A stretch of 64,000 bases of DNA from Sesamum alatum (GCA_034509735.1 JACGWO010000012.1:3038001-3102000), one strand, 5' to 3'; shown: positions 46,440-57,446, counted from the stretch's first letter. The notes: generated from the letters alone by a model not told the origin. Numbers and translations: made by a program.

Positions 46440-47840
46440 GAAATTAAAATAAATTTTAAAAATTGGAACGGATATTATATACTACGATCGATCCTAATAA
46501 AGGTCCAACTTTTTGAATAGGCGCCAAACAAAAAAAAATTTGGAGAAATTTGAATTAGGAACGGTTCGAATTTCCTACGATCGTTCTTATTTCAGGTACA
46601 AATTTTAAAATATGGCGGCTACTTAAAAAAATTGAGGAAAATTTAAATTAGGAACGGTCAGTGAAATCCTACGACCGTTCCTAATCTCGGTACAATTTTT
46701 CAAATGGCGCCTACTGAAAAAATGGCTCCAAGTTCAAATTAGGAACGGTCATACCAATTGGTAGATCGTTTCAACTAGAGGTCCAATATTTTGTTTTGGC
46801 GCCCAATGAAAAATTGGTGGAAAAATCAAATTTTGGAGCGGTCAGTTTATAGAGGACCGTTCCTAGAGAAAATAGGAACGTTCGTCTATGGGCATGTCTG
46901 AAAATGACATCGTTTTTCCGGTAGGAACGGTAGTTGGAACACTTTTTCTATTAGCTGACCATTCCTATTAGTACAATGCCAAACAATCATGTTGATATCT
47001 TAACATCCGTGAGCCGGATCGACACCATTTTTAAATACATACAAGATTATGAATATGAATTGATATCCAACGGTCTGATTTTCAATCAGCAACCTAGATT
47101 TAAGGATGCATCTGTTTTCATTACGTTGAATACTGACCGGAGACGATATCTGGAGAACCGCACATCGAAATTTTTCAAAACTACATTCAATTGTATCTTT
47201 TTGTGTGTTATATCATATCCAACGGTCTGATTGGAATTTTGACTGTCTGATTATGCCGTGCAGTGAAAGTATATAGGATGCTAGTTACATCTGTAAAATA
47301 CTAACAAATATAAATATACAAATATACTTCATATTGTGAACGTGTGTCCATTTTTTGGAAATTACTATATACTTTCAAATTCTTCGTATATCTAATTGCA
47401 CACTTTTCTTGAATTATATGAGTGTCCGGAACGTGTTTTTCTTAATTTATAGTTATTATGTAAGAAGATAATTTTTTTTTGCAATACATATAGGAACGGG
47501 TCCACATGAAATTAGGAACGGAAACTTTGTGCAAGTCTAAAAGCGATACGTTTCTCAATTTAGGAATGGCATTGAGAAGACATGTTCTATTATGTGACCG
47601 TTCCTATTAGTACAATTCCAAATACAAAGTATTTGGAATTGATATGGGAACGGCATTTGTTAATTTAGGAACAGTCGGTATTGGGAACGGTTAAGGGAAC
47701 GACAATACTACTAAGTGACCGTTCCTACTTAGGTCAACATCAGTACAAGGTATTAAAACGACATCGTATTACAATGAATACGACGTCGTTTTCTTTATTT
47801 GGATCGGTCAGTTAAAATACGACAGTTCCAAAAAAGTTAT
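46440..47840. promoter_or_regulatory. Internal GGAACGGT array between the two CACTA-2 genes
   Basis: About fifteen copies of GGAACGGT or GACCGTTCCTA lie between the transposase end and the leader of the TnpA-like gene. Four units of ~92 bp (motif at 46557, 46652, 46741, 46834; each with a GGCGCC/GGCGGC block) form a diverged tandem array. The same motif is otherwise confined to the element ends. It may serve as promoter-proximal TnpA sites; this is inference. A short frame at 46976-47230 lies inside and is not convincing. Confidence 0.7.
47755..47792. repeat. Inverted repeat with 16-nt arms
   Basis: aaaacgacatcgtatt (47755-47770) and aatacgacgtcgtttt (47777-47792) pair with one mismatch over a 6-nt loop, about 50 bp before the leader of the TnpA-like gene. 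Confidence 0.7.
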
Positions 47841-47902
47841 ATAAATTGACCCCTTAGCTGATTTTTTCTCACTTTCTCCTCTCTCACTCTCTCTCACTTT
47901 TG

Positions 47903-47905
<3 letters not shown>

Positions 47906-47950
<45 letters not shown>
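47906..47950. repeat. (CT)n microsatellite in a leader-like region
   Basis: About 45 bp of pure CT, followed by CCGCC/CACCAT-rich sequence to about 48045. Pyrimidine-rich leaders are common in plant genes, so this is probably the 5' untranslated exon of the TnpA-like gene. Confidence 0.85.
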
Positions 47951-47952
<2 letters not shown>

Positions 47953-48051
47953 GTCACCATAGCTGCCGCCTTCGACCGCCACCATCTGCCGCCATCATCC
48001 GCCTCCATCAGTCGGCGCCGCCATCATCTGCCTCCTTCATCGCTGCAAGTA

Positions 48052-49356
48052 GGGTTTCTGCCAAAACCCTATTTTTTTTTTGTATTTTGTTTTTTTTTTG
48101 AAAATGTGTATGTAATAGTATGTAATGTTAGGGGTTAGGATGCAATTTTTTTTTTTTATTTTCTGTTATTTTGTTGTAATTTCTGTAATAGTATGCAATT
48201 TATGTAATGTTAGGAATTATTGTATGCAATTAGTGAATTTTATGTAATTATTGCACATTTGAATTTTATGTAATTATTGTGAATTCTATGTTATTTTTTT
48301 AATTTTCATAAAATGTTTTTGTAATTATTTCTGTAAATATTATGCTGTAATTTTCTGTAATTTCTGGAATATATGATATTATTTCCTATAATTTTTGTAA
48401 CTGAGTAATTTTTGTGAATGTAATGTAGTTTATTAATTTTCTGTAATTGTAGGTAATTTCTGGTAATTTTGTGGTTAATTTTTTGAATTTTAATCAAATT
48501 TCTGTAAATTTGGTGGAATATAGGATATTATTTTCTAATATTATTAAAAATTTCAAAAAAAATTCTGTTTTAAAAAACTGGAAATTTGTATTTTTTAAAA
48601 ATCTGAAAATTCAAAAATTTTCTTACAATTTAAATGAATTCCAGAATTTTAATGTAAATTTCCAAAATTATGTAAATTCAGACATTTTTCAGAAAATTTT
48701 CTGTAATTTTAAAATTTTTGGTGATTTTCTGATAAATTTCTGAATTTTTAAATTTTTTTATGTCATTTTCTATAAATTTAAAATATTTTCAGAATTTTAT
48801 GTAATTTTTAAAAATTATGTATTTTTAACAAAATTTCTGAAAATTCTTTATATTTTCTGTAATTTTAAATAAAATTTACTCATAATATATGAAATTTGTT
48901 AATTTTCTGAAATTTTAGAAAATTTAGGTAATTTTCTATAATATTCTCTAAGAATATAGGCAAATATTAGTATTGACTATCAATATATAGGAAATACAAG
49001 GATTTAGTGCAATTTTAGGGTCAAATTTTAGAATTTAGTATAAATATATAGAAAAAATAGAAGGATTTAGTGCAATTTTAGGGTCAAATATTGACATTTA
49101 GCATAGATATATAGGAAAAATAGAATAATTTAGTGTAATTAAGCGTCAATTTTGTGTGTTAGGAAATAATTTTAGGATTTAGTAAATATTATCGAAAAAA
49201 ATTTAGTAATAATTTTGGGACTTAGTATACAATTTCAGGATTTAGTTTGCATAATTATTTTAAAAAATTAGAAAAGTTATCAGTATTCAAATAAATTGAT
49301 ACTTCACATGTACTTTTTAAATTCATATGACTAATATTTTTAATAAAAATTGTAGA
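48052..49356 (+). other. Probable 5' intron of the CACTA-2 TnpA-like gene
   Basis: A donor-like GTAGGGTTT near 48052 and acceptor TTGTAG at 49352-49356, just before ATG 49359, enclose ~1.3 kb of T-rich sequence full of a degenerate tttctgtaatttt motif (48180-48930). No coding signal. The donor is a guess. Confidence 0.45.
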
Positions 49357-49358
49357 TC

Positions 49359-50935
49359 ATGTCTGGTCGGGATTTCTCACCTCGAGGAGGTGGACGTGGC
49401 CGCGCCCGTGGTCGGGGTCGCGGTCGCGGCCATACCGCCGGTGAGTGCTGCTTCCTAAGATGGGAAAGCAGTGTTCCGACCACCACCACCACCACCAGCG
49501 GCAGAGCAGGCACCGGCAGCACCTGCGCCGGATCAGCAGCAACCCGGTCCGTCTAGCTCTGCACCCGTCGAGAAGGGTGGCAGACCATCCACTACCGCAC
49601 CGGCGGTAGATCCGGCCCGTCCATGGGCTGCCCCACCACCACCACCCCATCGGCCCCATCATCCGCGCGCCAGTATATCACACTCGCCGACGCGAGGTAT
49701 ATTTACATTTTTAAAATTTTTTTATAATTTAAATTATTATTTTAATCTCACACTAATTATTATATAATTTCAGGAGGGATCGGAAGGTACACGAGCACAT
49801 CAACGCGGTGGTGCGAGGACACTATCCCCACCCTTGGGGCAGTTTGCGCAAGGTCCTGCCAGAGCACCAACATTTCTAGTTTGAGAGTTTGAAGGTAAGG
49901 CTAATTTCAGTTATCAATTAAATTTTTATTTTAAATATTTAACAATTTCAGTTCTGATATATATATATATATATATATATATTTTTAATACAGATGACAT
50001 ACTGGTGGGATTGCGACGGCGAGGCAATGTTCAAGATCTCCACGTCTGGGCGGGGAAGACCCTTCGGAAGAAGTTCGTCCTCGCCAAACAGTCCCTGCAG
50101 AAGCCTCTATGGCTGGCGAATGAGGTCTGGCGACAGCTTCTCCTGTACTGGGAGTCCCCAGAGTTCAAGGAGGAATGCGCGAAGAACAAGGCGAACCGGT
50201 CCGCCAACCCAGCCGCATCCGCTACTGTGTACCGCGGGGGTTCTGTCTCCGTCGGTATGCACAAGTGGGAGATGGTAAGGTGTTCAATGTTATTTAAACT
50301 ATTTATTATTATTAAATTAAAATTGTAATAACTGTTTCCCATTTCTTTTTACAAGAAGAGCAGCTCGGCCGGCCAGTGAAGCAGATGGAGTTATTCTCCA
50401 GATGCTACAAGAAGAAGGCCGACGGCGGCTGGAGCGAGCCAAGGGCAGCGGAGGTGGCGGTAAGTTGAACATTTCATATTCTAATTTATTTTTTTTAATG
50501 TTTGAAAATATTCTAATTTATTCTAACTATTTTTTGCAGGAGACGTTCCAGAAGATGCTGGAGGAACACCAGTCTCAGGCCACAGCCAATCCTGGGGATG
50601 CTCCAGCCGAATCAGAGGGCTCAGTGGCGCAGACCGAGCAGGAGATGTAGCTGGCTTGCGTCGGGGGCAAGAACAAGGGCCGAGTATTCGGTCTTGGTTC
50701 TGAGGCCCACGGTCTCAGCTAGACCGTTACCTCGCCATCACCACTGCCACCGCCTTCGTCAAACCTGGAGGGTCGGATGGTCCACCTCGAGGAGATGATG
50801 GTAGACATGATGGGCATGATGAAGGCCCTGCAGACTAGTCACTCCAGCACCGGCCCGTCACGGGCTCCTAGAAACCCCCCCTCCCAGACGTTGACGAGAT
50901 GGACGAGGACGAGGACGAGGGGGACGAGGAGTAGA
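49359..50935 (+). pseudogene. TnpA/Transposase_24-like gene of CACTA-2
   Basis: ATG 49359 opens an Arg/Gly-rich N-terminus (GRGRARGRGRGRGH), then Pro/Ala-rich sequence. After an intron (gtatat 49697 to ag 49773) come exons with the VHEHINAVVRGHYPHPWGSL, MTYWWD, QSLQKPLWLANEVWRQLLLY, EEQLGRPVKQMELFSRCY and CVGGKNKGRVFGLGSE blocks of plant En/Spm Transposase_24 proteins. Inactivating changes: TAG at 49877 (TGG in CACTA-1), a 1-bp loss near 50037, loss of the cag acceptor near 50356 (caa), TAG at 50648 (TGG) and TAG at 50720 (CAG). The normal role is binding the subterminal motif. Confidence 0.82.
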
Positions 50936-51120
50936 TTTAGGACTTTTTTTTATTTTTATAATTAAATTGGATAATATTCGCATTTAATATAATTTTTATT
51001 TCTAAATTATGCATTTTTTCATATTTAAATAATAATTATAAAATCAAATTCAAAATTATTATTAATAATTTAATATATATTTTAATGATAATAATTATAA
51101 CCATAAAAAAATTAATAATT
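50936..51120. other. AT-rich 3' sequence after the TnpA-like gene
   Basis: Closely matches 15737-15910 of CACTA-1 (ttggataatattcgcatttaat...). Probable 3' untranslated sequence. Confidence 0.5.
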
Positions 51121-51850
51121 CATTATTTAGGAACGGTACTTTCGACGGTCGTGGAGCGCTTACAAACCGTTCCAATGTGTGATTGTTCAGAAGAAATAAC
51201 CGTTCCTATTACCGGGTAGACAACCATTCTAAATTGATATGACAACCATTCCTAAGCCCGGGTAAAAACGGATTCCAAATTATGGATAGATCGTTCCTAC
51301 ATGTATTCCAAATTCAATGTTTTTGTGGTTATGTTTGCGTTCTAAATACAATACCAAAAACCGGTCCAATATCGTATTCCAAATTAAGAGTACCAAAATC
51401 CGTTCCCAAGGATCGTGTCAAAATGTATTCCAGATACTGTGCCTAACTTGGAAAAAACCACCATTCCAAGACGTATTCCAGAAACAGTGCTAAAATGTAT
51501 CTTCAACTTATGCTGACAATTCCAAAACGTGTTCCAACGACCGTTCCTAATTATGCATATTTCTTTTGATATGACCGTTCCAATAATTTATAAGGTGTTC
51601 CAAATGCAAAAATTACAAATTAATACATAAAAAGGCAATTAGGAACGGTAAAGCGATTGTATGCCAACAACTGTTCCTAAAGTGGAACGGTCGACCTTCC
51701 CCCGTTCCTAATTATTAGGAACGCCTCTCCTTGCAATGGATAGCCTCCCGTTCCTGAACCGTTCCTGATACCTGTCCAAATGAGTACAATGATCTATTTA
51801 CCGTTTCAAATATTAAAGAAACCGTTCCTATTCCCGTTGCAATTACTGCA
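51121..51850. promoter_or_regulatory. 3' subterminal GGAACGGT region of CACTA-2
   Basis: Many direct and inverted copies of GGAACGGT / ACCGTTCC run up to the right terminal repeat. The order of motifs parallels 15915-16640 of CACTA-1. Confidence 0.7.
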
Positions 51851-51863
51851 CTTTTTTGTAGTG

Positions 51864-52035
51864 GTACCTTTTGAGCTTGAACTACAAGGACAAACTCGCA
51901 GGGGCATATGCGATAGAAATGTGTATTAAAGGCATGTACTGGGGGCTTCTCTATATTCTCTAAGGGATCAAGCCGAGAACTTCGAAGAGTTGGCTGTCTA
52001 TGCCCACGACATGGAAATTTTTCAAAAGTCATATA
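51864..52035 (+). pseudogene. Ty3/gypsy gag, continuation beyond CACTA-2
   Basis: Immediately after the GTA duplication the sequence resumes gag-type wording in one frame (LSLNYKDKLAGAYAIEMCIK, GMYWGLLYIL, GIKPRT), with one TAA stop and a shift before the DME-like end near 52017. It is collinear with 40932-41747, so the two pieces were one gene before the insertion. No zinc knuckle, protease or pol follows, so the retroelement is truncated downstream. Confidence 0.75.
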
Positions 52036-52070
52036 TGTATAATTAGTGTAAATAGATCATAGATGAAGAG

Positions 52071-52203
52071 ATGTATATTTATTTTATTGGTAACAAATAC
52101 TTTCCCTTTTCTATTAAAACTATATATTCTTCTTTTATTAGAATTTGGAGAGGGCAATAAGGGGATCTTGAGTTGTTGGTGGATCACTAAAATAATGTCA
52201 AGA
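52071..52203 (+). repeat. Dispersed repeat, copy B (first copy at 27296-27426)
   Basis: Same blocks in the same order as copy A: tctattaaaactatata, cttcttttattagaatttgg, gagagggcaa and ggtggatcac. Follows directly after the gag remnant. Confidence 0.75.
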
Positions 52204-52310
52204 TCAATTTATTTCGCATTTCAGTTTGTAGACGTACTAAAATGAGATATCAATGCTAAAAGAATGAAAACTTAATATATCCTCCAAAAATTATATGTTT
52301 GCATTTTTTA

Positions 52311-52580
52311 GGGATAAATACATTTGCAACTCCTAACGGTTTGTCCATTTACACAAATAGCTCTGTCTTTTGAATAATTTTACATATATCCAACACAAAC
52401 ATTAATGTTATTTATATAAATTACTTATATTTTTTTGAAAATTATACATGCATCCTCCGAAAATGTCAACATTATTACACAAACTGTCCTTATTTTTTTG
52501 GTCGGGGGTATAATTATGCAAATGACATGGGTGATTTGTGTAAACTGACTATAGATTTGGCGATATAAATATAATTATCC
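52311..52580. mobile_element. Probable Mutator-like MITE, 270 bp
   Basis: The left end gggataaatacatttgcaac and the complement of the right end ggataattatatttatatcg are related, and both continue to a ttacacaaat block. The flanks (catttttta / tttttttta) agree at seven of nine positions but are low-complexity. No coding capacity. Confidence 0.5.
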
Positions 52581-53010
52581 TTTTTTTTATGAACGTGAAA
52601 GTTATGCTTTAAATAATTTATAAGTACTTCTATCAATGATTTGGGATTGTTCGAGTGATCTAATTTGTGATGACAATCAAAATTGAAATCATTTAATTTT
52701 TGAATCATCAAGATGGAATTCAAAACTCACCTAACAAACATGTATTGACCGTCACTCAGCGTGTTGGTACGTTGATTCATTCAACAACAATGACAGGAAT
52801 TTTATTTATTTATTTATTTAATATAATGGTATTAGACGAATATTAGTCGTACTCCACTTTCTGTAAACCATAAAAAATAAAATAATATGGCTCGCGAAAT
52901 TTGCGAGATGAGATGGTCCGAGGTCATGAATTTGAATCTCGTCAAATGTGCAAGTATTTATTTCAATTTATGTGAATTTTTATTGTAATTTATTCTATTC
53001 TTCTTAGTTA
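52581..53010. other. AT-rich spacer with a possible SINE fragment
   Basis: Near 52885-52950 (ggctcgcgaaatttgcgag ... gaatttgaatctcgtc) a box-B-like motif resembles a decayed tRNA-derived sequence. No tail or target duplication was resolved. No gene is seen. Confidence 0.3.
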
Positions 53011-54212
53011 CTAGCGTAGAACTCGTTCTATACACGATTATATATATATTTATATATTTTAAAATAAATATTTTTTTTTTATAATATATTGCATTGTATG
53101 AATCTTTTACGTAAAATTAAAACTTTTATTTTTAATAGGTAAAAATATAGTAGTTTTTGAATTTTTACTCTATTTTGATTGTTATTGAAAATGATATTTC
53201 CCTATACATACAATATATTTCTACTAAATACCTAAGTTTGTATTTATATGATGATTACTTTTAAATAATTATGATATTTTATTAAATATAAAGATCATTT
53301 TTTTTACATATATCTAGCCTTATATAAAAAATAAAAACTTGCTTAAATTTATTATTTGTATTATATAATTTATCTTCCATAAAAATCTATATTAAAGTAC
53401 ATAAATCTAAAATAATCTTATTTATTAAAAAAATAAAATATAAAGTAAGAATAGAAACTTACCTTAATCAGTCAATAGGTATTGGTGATGAGAAAAATCG
53501 TACGTAATAGGAATTATGAAACATTATGTTAATTCCTAACGATAAATATATATGTATACACCTATTAATTGAACAAAATTATATGATTATGATGTCATTT
53601 AATCACCAAAAATAAATAAATCAAAGAGTTCAAAAGCCAATTGTAAATATTTTAAGTTTTAAGGTAAAATCATAAAATGAAAAATGAAAATAGTATTTAA
53701 GATATATTAAGGACTTGAATTAATATTTGTATTTATTATTAATCTAACACGTGTCAATGAAATTTTTAATTAAAGTAAAATACGCATGAGAAAAAAAAAA
53801 ATGGCACAAAATTTTCAATTAAAGTAAAATATGCATGAGAAGAAAACAAAATTCAAACTATCATATGTGGACTTTTTTCTAGAAAAGAGTTCAAATTATA
53901 CAAATATAAAAATATATAGTTACATGTGAATGTAAAGATTTACAAAAATATGATTATAAATTTAGTAGAATCATATTTAGATAGTTCGAGAAACTAATAC
54001 ATACAAATTAAAATTTTGTGATTCTTTCCATTTTGTAAAACATCATTAGTAGACCAAAACAAAAAATAAATAAATAAATAAAAAGAACGAAAAGACTAAA
54101 CTATAAAATTAAAATTTAATGAATGAAACTCTAATATATAAAAAAGTTGGTGTATATAAAAATACAAAACGATAAATAAATATAAATATAACTAAATGCC
54201 AGATTAAGTATA
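53011..54212 (-). repeat. Helitron-like AT-rich repeat, family B copy 2, cut by the Tat element
   Basis: Starts with CTAG at 53011-53014 preceded by A and a decayed hairpin (cgttctatacacg). Its body parallels 36697-37560 and the ~237-bp units. It stops in the middle of a unit, agattaagta at 54201-54210, where the Tat-type LTR begins. In the copy at 35530 the unit continues agattaagcagaatcatac. Confidence 0.55.
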
Positions 54213-54878
54213 TGATGTGAGCTGAAAGAGCTTGTTTTTGAGTTTGAACAGAGTAGCCTTTAATTTTTCGCAAGCTATGAAACGGGAACCTGCAAAAGAA
54301 ATGTTAGCACTCCGACGCTCAAGTCAGTAAGCAGTTATGAAAGAATAAACGTAAATGAAACTAAAAAGAGATGAATTCTTGTGACTAAAGAACATAAAAT
54401 GAGCAAAGTGTGAGTGTGAGAGCCTAAAATCGTGAATTAGAGTACTAGAAAATGTTACTTGAGCCAGCCATATGAGCTGGTATTTATAGAAGAAGATTCA
54501 TGGTTGGAAAGACTCCTAGTTTGTTTTGGACTCTGGAAGGACTTCGTGATGGCCTTCTCATACTTCAGCAACCCATGGACTCCTTGAAAGCAGGGAGTCC
54601 TTTGAAGGGGCCTTCTGCAAATAAGAATAAGGGGTGGACCTGGTCAACGCTTATCCTCTTTTAGTGGGTTGGGGCCTCCACGTCCAAGGCTTCTTTCCTA
54701 GGCCTCCTCCTTGGGCCTCCCCGATGTGGTTTTTTCCTTCCGGCTGAGCCGGTGCTTCGAGTGGGACTCTTGCTGGACATAGGCGGGCCTTTGTGTAGGA
54801 CTTTCACTTTCGAACTCCTACCAATGTCTTTTGGGCTTCTAGGCCTTGATTTTGGGCTGGTCTTTTTAGCATATATCA
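54213..54878 (-). repeat. 3' LTR of the Tat-type element (666 bp)
   Basis: Begins TGATGTGAGC and ends TATATCA on the plus strand (TGAT...ATCA ends). A polypurine tract adjoins it. About 50-55 substitutions and a few small gaps against the right LTR were counted by eye (about 92% identity). The preceding five bases GTATA should reappear beyond the right LTR if the target site is intact. Confidence 0.9.
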
Positions 54879-54905
54879 ATCAGTCCTCCCCACTCTGAGA
54901 GGGAA
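54879..54905 (-). other. Polypurine tract next to the 3' LTR
   Basis: On the minus strand GAGTGGGGAGGACTGAT lies directly before the LTR, the expected plus-strand DNA primer site in reverse transcription. Confidence 0.75.
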
Positions 54906-55437
54906 GGTTCGCTACCATTCCAACTCATAGTAGAGTCCTTTCGAAAAGTGTCGAGGGAGGTGCGACCCCCTTTCCTATCTGGTGAGCTCCAGACAAGCCT
55001 CATGTCTGGTTGAGGGAAGTGGAAAAATTGCCTCGGGCGACCGGCATCTGGTCACCTGCTCATATCATGATGATTGGGGTTGCCTTTATGGCAGGCTAGG
55101 TCCTAGGCCTGCACAAGGGCTACGCGAGTGGGTGCCACCGCCTTGGCTGGGGGCCAGTTATTGCTAACCACCAACGCCAGTTACTTCTTAGGCTTGGTAA
55201 CCACCCAATAGGAGGCAGTTCCTTGCACAACCTTTTGGTAACCACATCTCTTCCCAACGTTCTCCCTTTTGATCGTGTTATTACGCCTGTCCCCCTTTAG
55301 TCTTTCGTCTTCCCACGTCTTTGCAAGAGAGAGAGATTGCAGCTTTAAACCTCCATTATCTCTGTAAGTGTCCTTCTCCCTTTCTTTTGCATTCCTTAAC
55401 TTTTTTTCTCAAAAACTGTCTTCTTCCACTTCTTCCG
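54906..55437 (+). promoter_or_regulatory. Region upstream of the antisense gene
   Basis: Non-coding, GC-balanced sequence between the polypurine tract and the start of the plus-strand gene, with pyrimidine-rich leader-like sequence near 55365-55435. A promoter is expected but no clear TATA box was found. Confidence 0.4.
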
Positions 55438-57446
55438 ATGAATCTATCCAGTTTTGTGGGTGAGTGGGTCGAAGAGGATGATCCCTCTGTCGCTTCTTCC
55501 ATAGGGCCAGTGGCTGGTCCTGCAGTCTCTCGTGCCGGCCGGCTGTGGAGCTTGAGAAATCTTTCCCGTGCCTCTAGGCGTTTGATTGATGAGGAGGAGG
55601 ACGAGGATATGGAGATGGGGAGTCCTACAGGGGGGGGGATGATGAAGCAGGTTCCTCCCCGAAGGAGGAGCAGGGAGAACTACCAGAGGCAGAGGAGGTA
55701 GAGGAAGAGGAGGAGGAAGAGAGGGAAGCGAGTCCGATTCCTCTGGAGAAAGCATCCTTTTTTAGGGCCTACGTTGCCGCTCGATTGAGGGAGCATTATG
55801 GAATCCCCCAGGGCTATACTATTTATGTCCGTTCCCCCGACAGTTTGCCTGAGCATCCCCCAACGGTTTTTTGTGTTTTTATTGGGCCTAGTTGAGGGTT
55901 GGCCTTAGGTTTCCTCTCCCCTCCTTTTATCAAGACGTCGCTAAGTTATTTAGGGTTCCTCTGAACCAATTGACCCCCAACTCCTTCCGCCTTCTTGCTA
56001 GTTTTGCCATCATCTTCACGTACCATAGTTGGCCCATTTCCAGTAAGCACTTTTCTTTTTGTTTTCAATTGAGAAAATCAGAGCCCGACATCTTCCATTT
56101 CTTCCCCCGAATGGGGGTTCGCGTCCTGCCTGCCCCGAGCGCGCCCAAGTCTTGGAGGGGCAATTTCTTTTTTCTGCGTGCCCTTCTTCGTTGGTCCTTT
56201 CCTGGTGATGGGAAAGGGGAAGCGTCCAGCCACTCCTGCCTATGGTGGGCCTTCCAAGCGGGCGAATGGAGGCTCTTCCAGCCACCCTCCTTTTGGAGCT
56301 TCTTTAAGGGTATCCATCCGGTCGACTGCGGCCCCTCCTCCTTCCTCTGGGGGCTCCTCTCCTTGGCGCCAATGTTTCATTCCGGACTGGGGGATGTATA
56401 TCCACCAGTCCCTTCTAAGGGAGAGGTAAGGAGAGTCAGGGCTCGCTACTGAGTTCTTGCTGGGGCTGATCATTCCAGTGGAACCGTCGTTCGTTGGCCT
56501 CCCTTCCCGGGGAGGAGTTGGTCGGGGCCTTCGCCAACTAACTGGCCAAGGTATGTTGTTTTACCCCATCGGGATTCTTATTTTTGGCATTTGATGAGAC
56601 TTTTGATCTTCGTTCTTTTTCTTGCAGACGACTTCTATGGCGGGGGAGCTTCTGAGCCGCCATTTGGAGACTCCTCCTCCTGCTGACCCCCAGCGGAAGC
56701 GGCTGGAAGACCGAGTGGAGCGTCTGGTTTTTGAGGTGACCAAACTCAATGAGGCTAAGAGGAAGGTCACTGGGAAGTATTAACAAGCGAGGAGAGGAAG
56801 AGGCTACAACAGGACTTCCTGGCCCTATCCCAGGATCAGTCGGAGGCGCTTCACTATGCTGCCGATAAGGCCCGTTTGGAATTTCCCAACACCAAGGAAA
56901 GTAAGCAATTTCTAGCGACATACTGGGAGAGCCGCCTCATGGACTACAAGAATTTTGAGGAATTCCAGGGAGAGGTGGCCAGGATTGCCGGGCCATTCTT
57001 AAGGTATAGCTTTTATGTCTTGCCAGGAACTGTTTGCGGCCCAAGGCTATCCTCCGGAGGGGGCGGATCTCTCCTTCTTGGATTATGATGGGGTTGTGAA
57101 GAGGGCCCCAACACCTTTTGCTCTTCCTCCGCCCGTGACTGAGCCTCTCCCCCTTGATCCAACTAACAAGTTTGTCCGCTTTTCTTTTGTATTTTCCGGG
57201 ATTCTTAAGCTCCTCAATGATATGGCTGGTAAATTCTTTTTAGAGGAGGAACTGGATCAAGTGTTGGAGACAGTGATGGAGGACATCCGAGCCCCAGAAG
57301 AAGGGGATGGGGCGCCTTTGACCAATGAGCTTTCCGCGACTGATCCGACCCCCTTGGCCAAGCCAACTGATGTTGTTTCCCCATCCCCCTCCCCAGAAGC
57401 TATGGAAGAGCCTGAGAAGACCCCGCCTGTGGGGAAGGATGTTTGA
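55438..57446 (+). pseudogene. Antisense extra gene of the Tat element (Transposase_28-like, 'putative gypsy type transposase')
   Basis: Reads opposite to gag-pol. From ATG 55438: an N-terminal MNLSSFVGEWVEEDD segment, a long acidic Glu-rich stretch (55590-55740, with a frame change at the G8 run 55629), the conserved FYQDVAKLFRVPLNQLTPNS / HFFPRMGVR / SWRGNFFF block of the Transposase_28 family, an intron (gtatgt 56551 to cag 56627), a coiled-coil-like region (LEDRVERLVFEVTKLNEAKR), and a C-terminal FAAQGYPPEGADLSFLDYDG domain with a Pro/Glu-rich tail ending 57446. A TGA at 55891, the G-run shift, and shifts near 56220, 56780 and 57020 break it. The family function is unproven despite its name. 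Confidence 0.78.

Larger units (their letters stand above)
41751..51863 (+). mobile_element. CACTA-2: near-complete but inactivated En/Spm-type transposon, 10.1 kb
   Basis: The left end is CACTACAAAAAAATACGGGAA and the right end is the complement CACTACAAAAAAGTGCAG. GTA flanks it (41748-41750 and 51864-51866). It contains a TnpD-like gene (42645-46369), a TnpA-like gene (49359-50935), GGAACGGT-type subterminal regions at both ends, and a third array of the same motif between the genes. It shares family, gene order and intron borders with CACTA-1. The insertion interrupts gypsy gag in the same transcriptional orientation. Confidence 0.95.

Noticed and set aside
48471..48743. Plus-strand 90-codon Asn/Phe-rich frame
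   Set aside because: It lies in the T-rich intron with the degenerate tttctgtaatttt repeat.
49340..49662. Minus-strand frames rich in Arg/Pro/Trp opposite the TnpA-like first exon
   Set aside because: They are shadows of the GC-rich CGG/GGT coding repeats on the plus strand.
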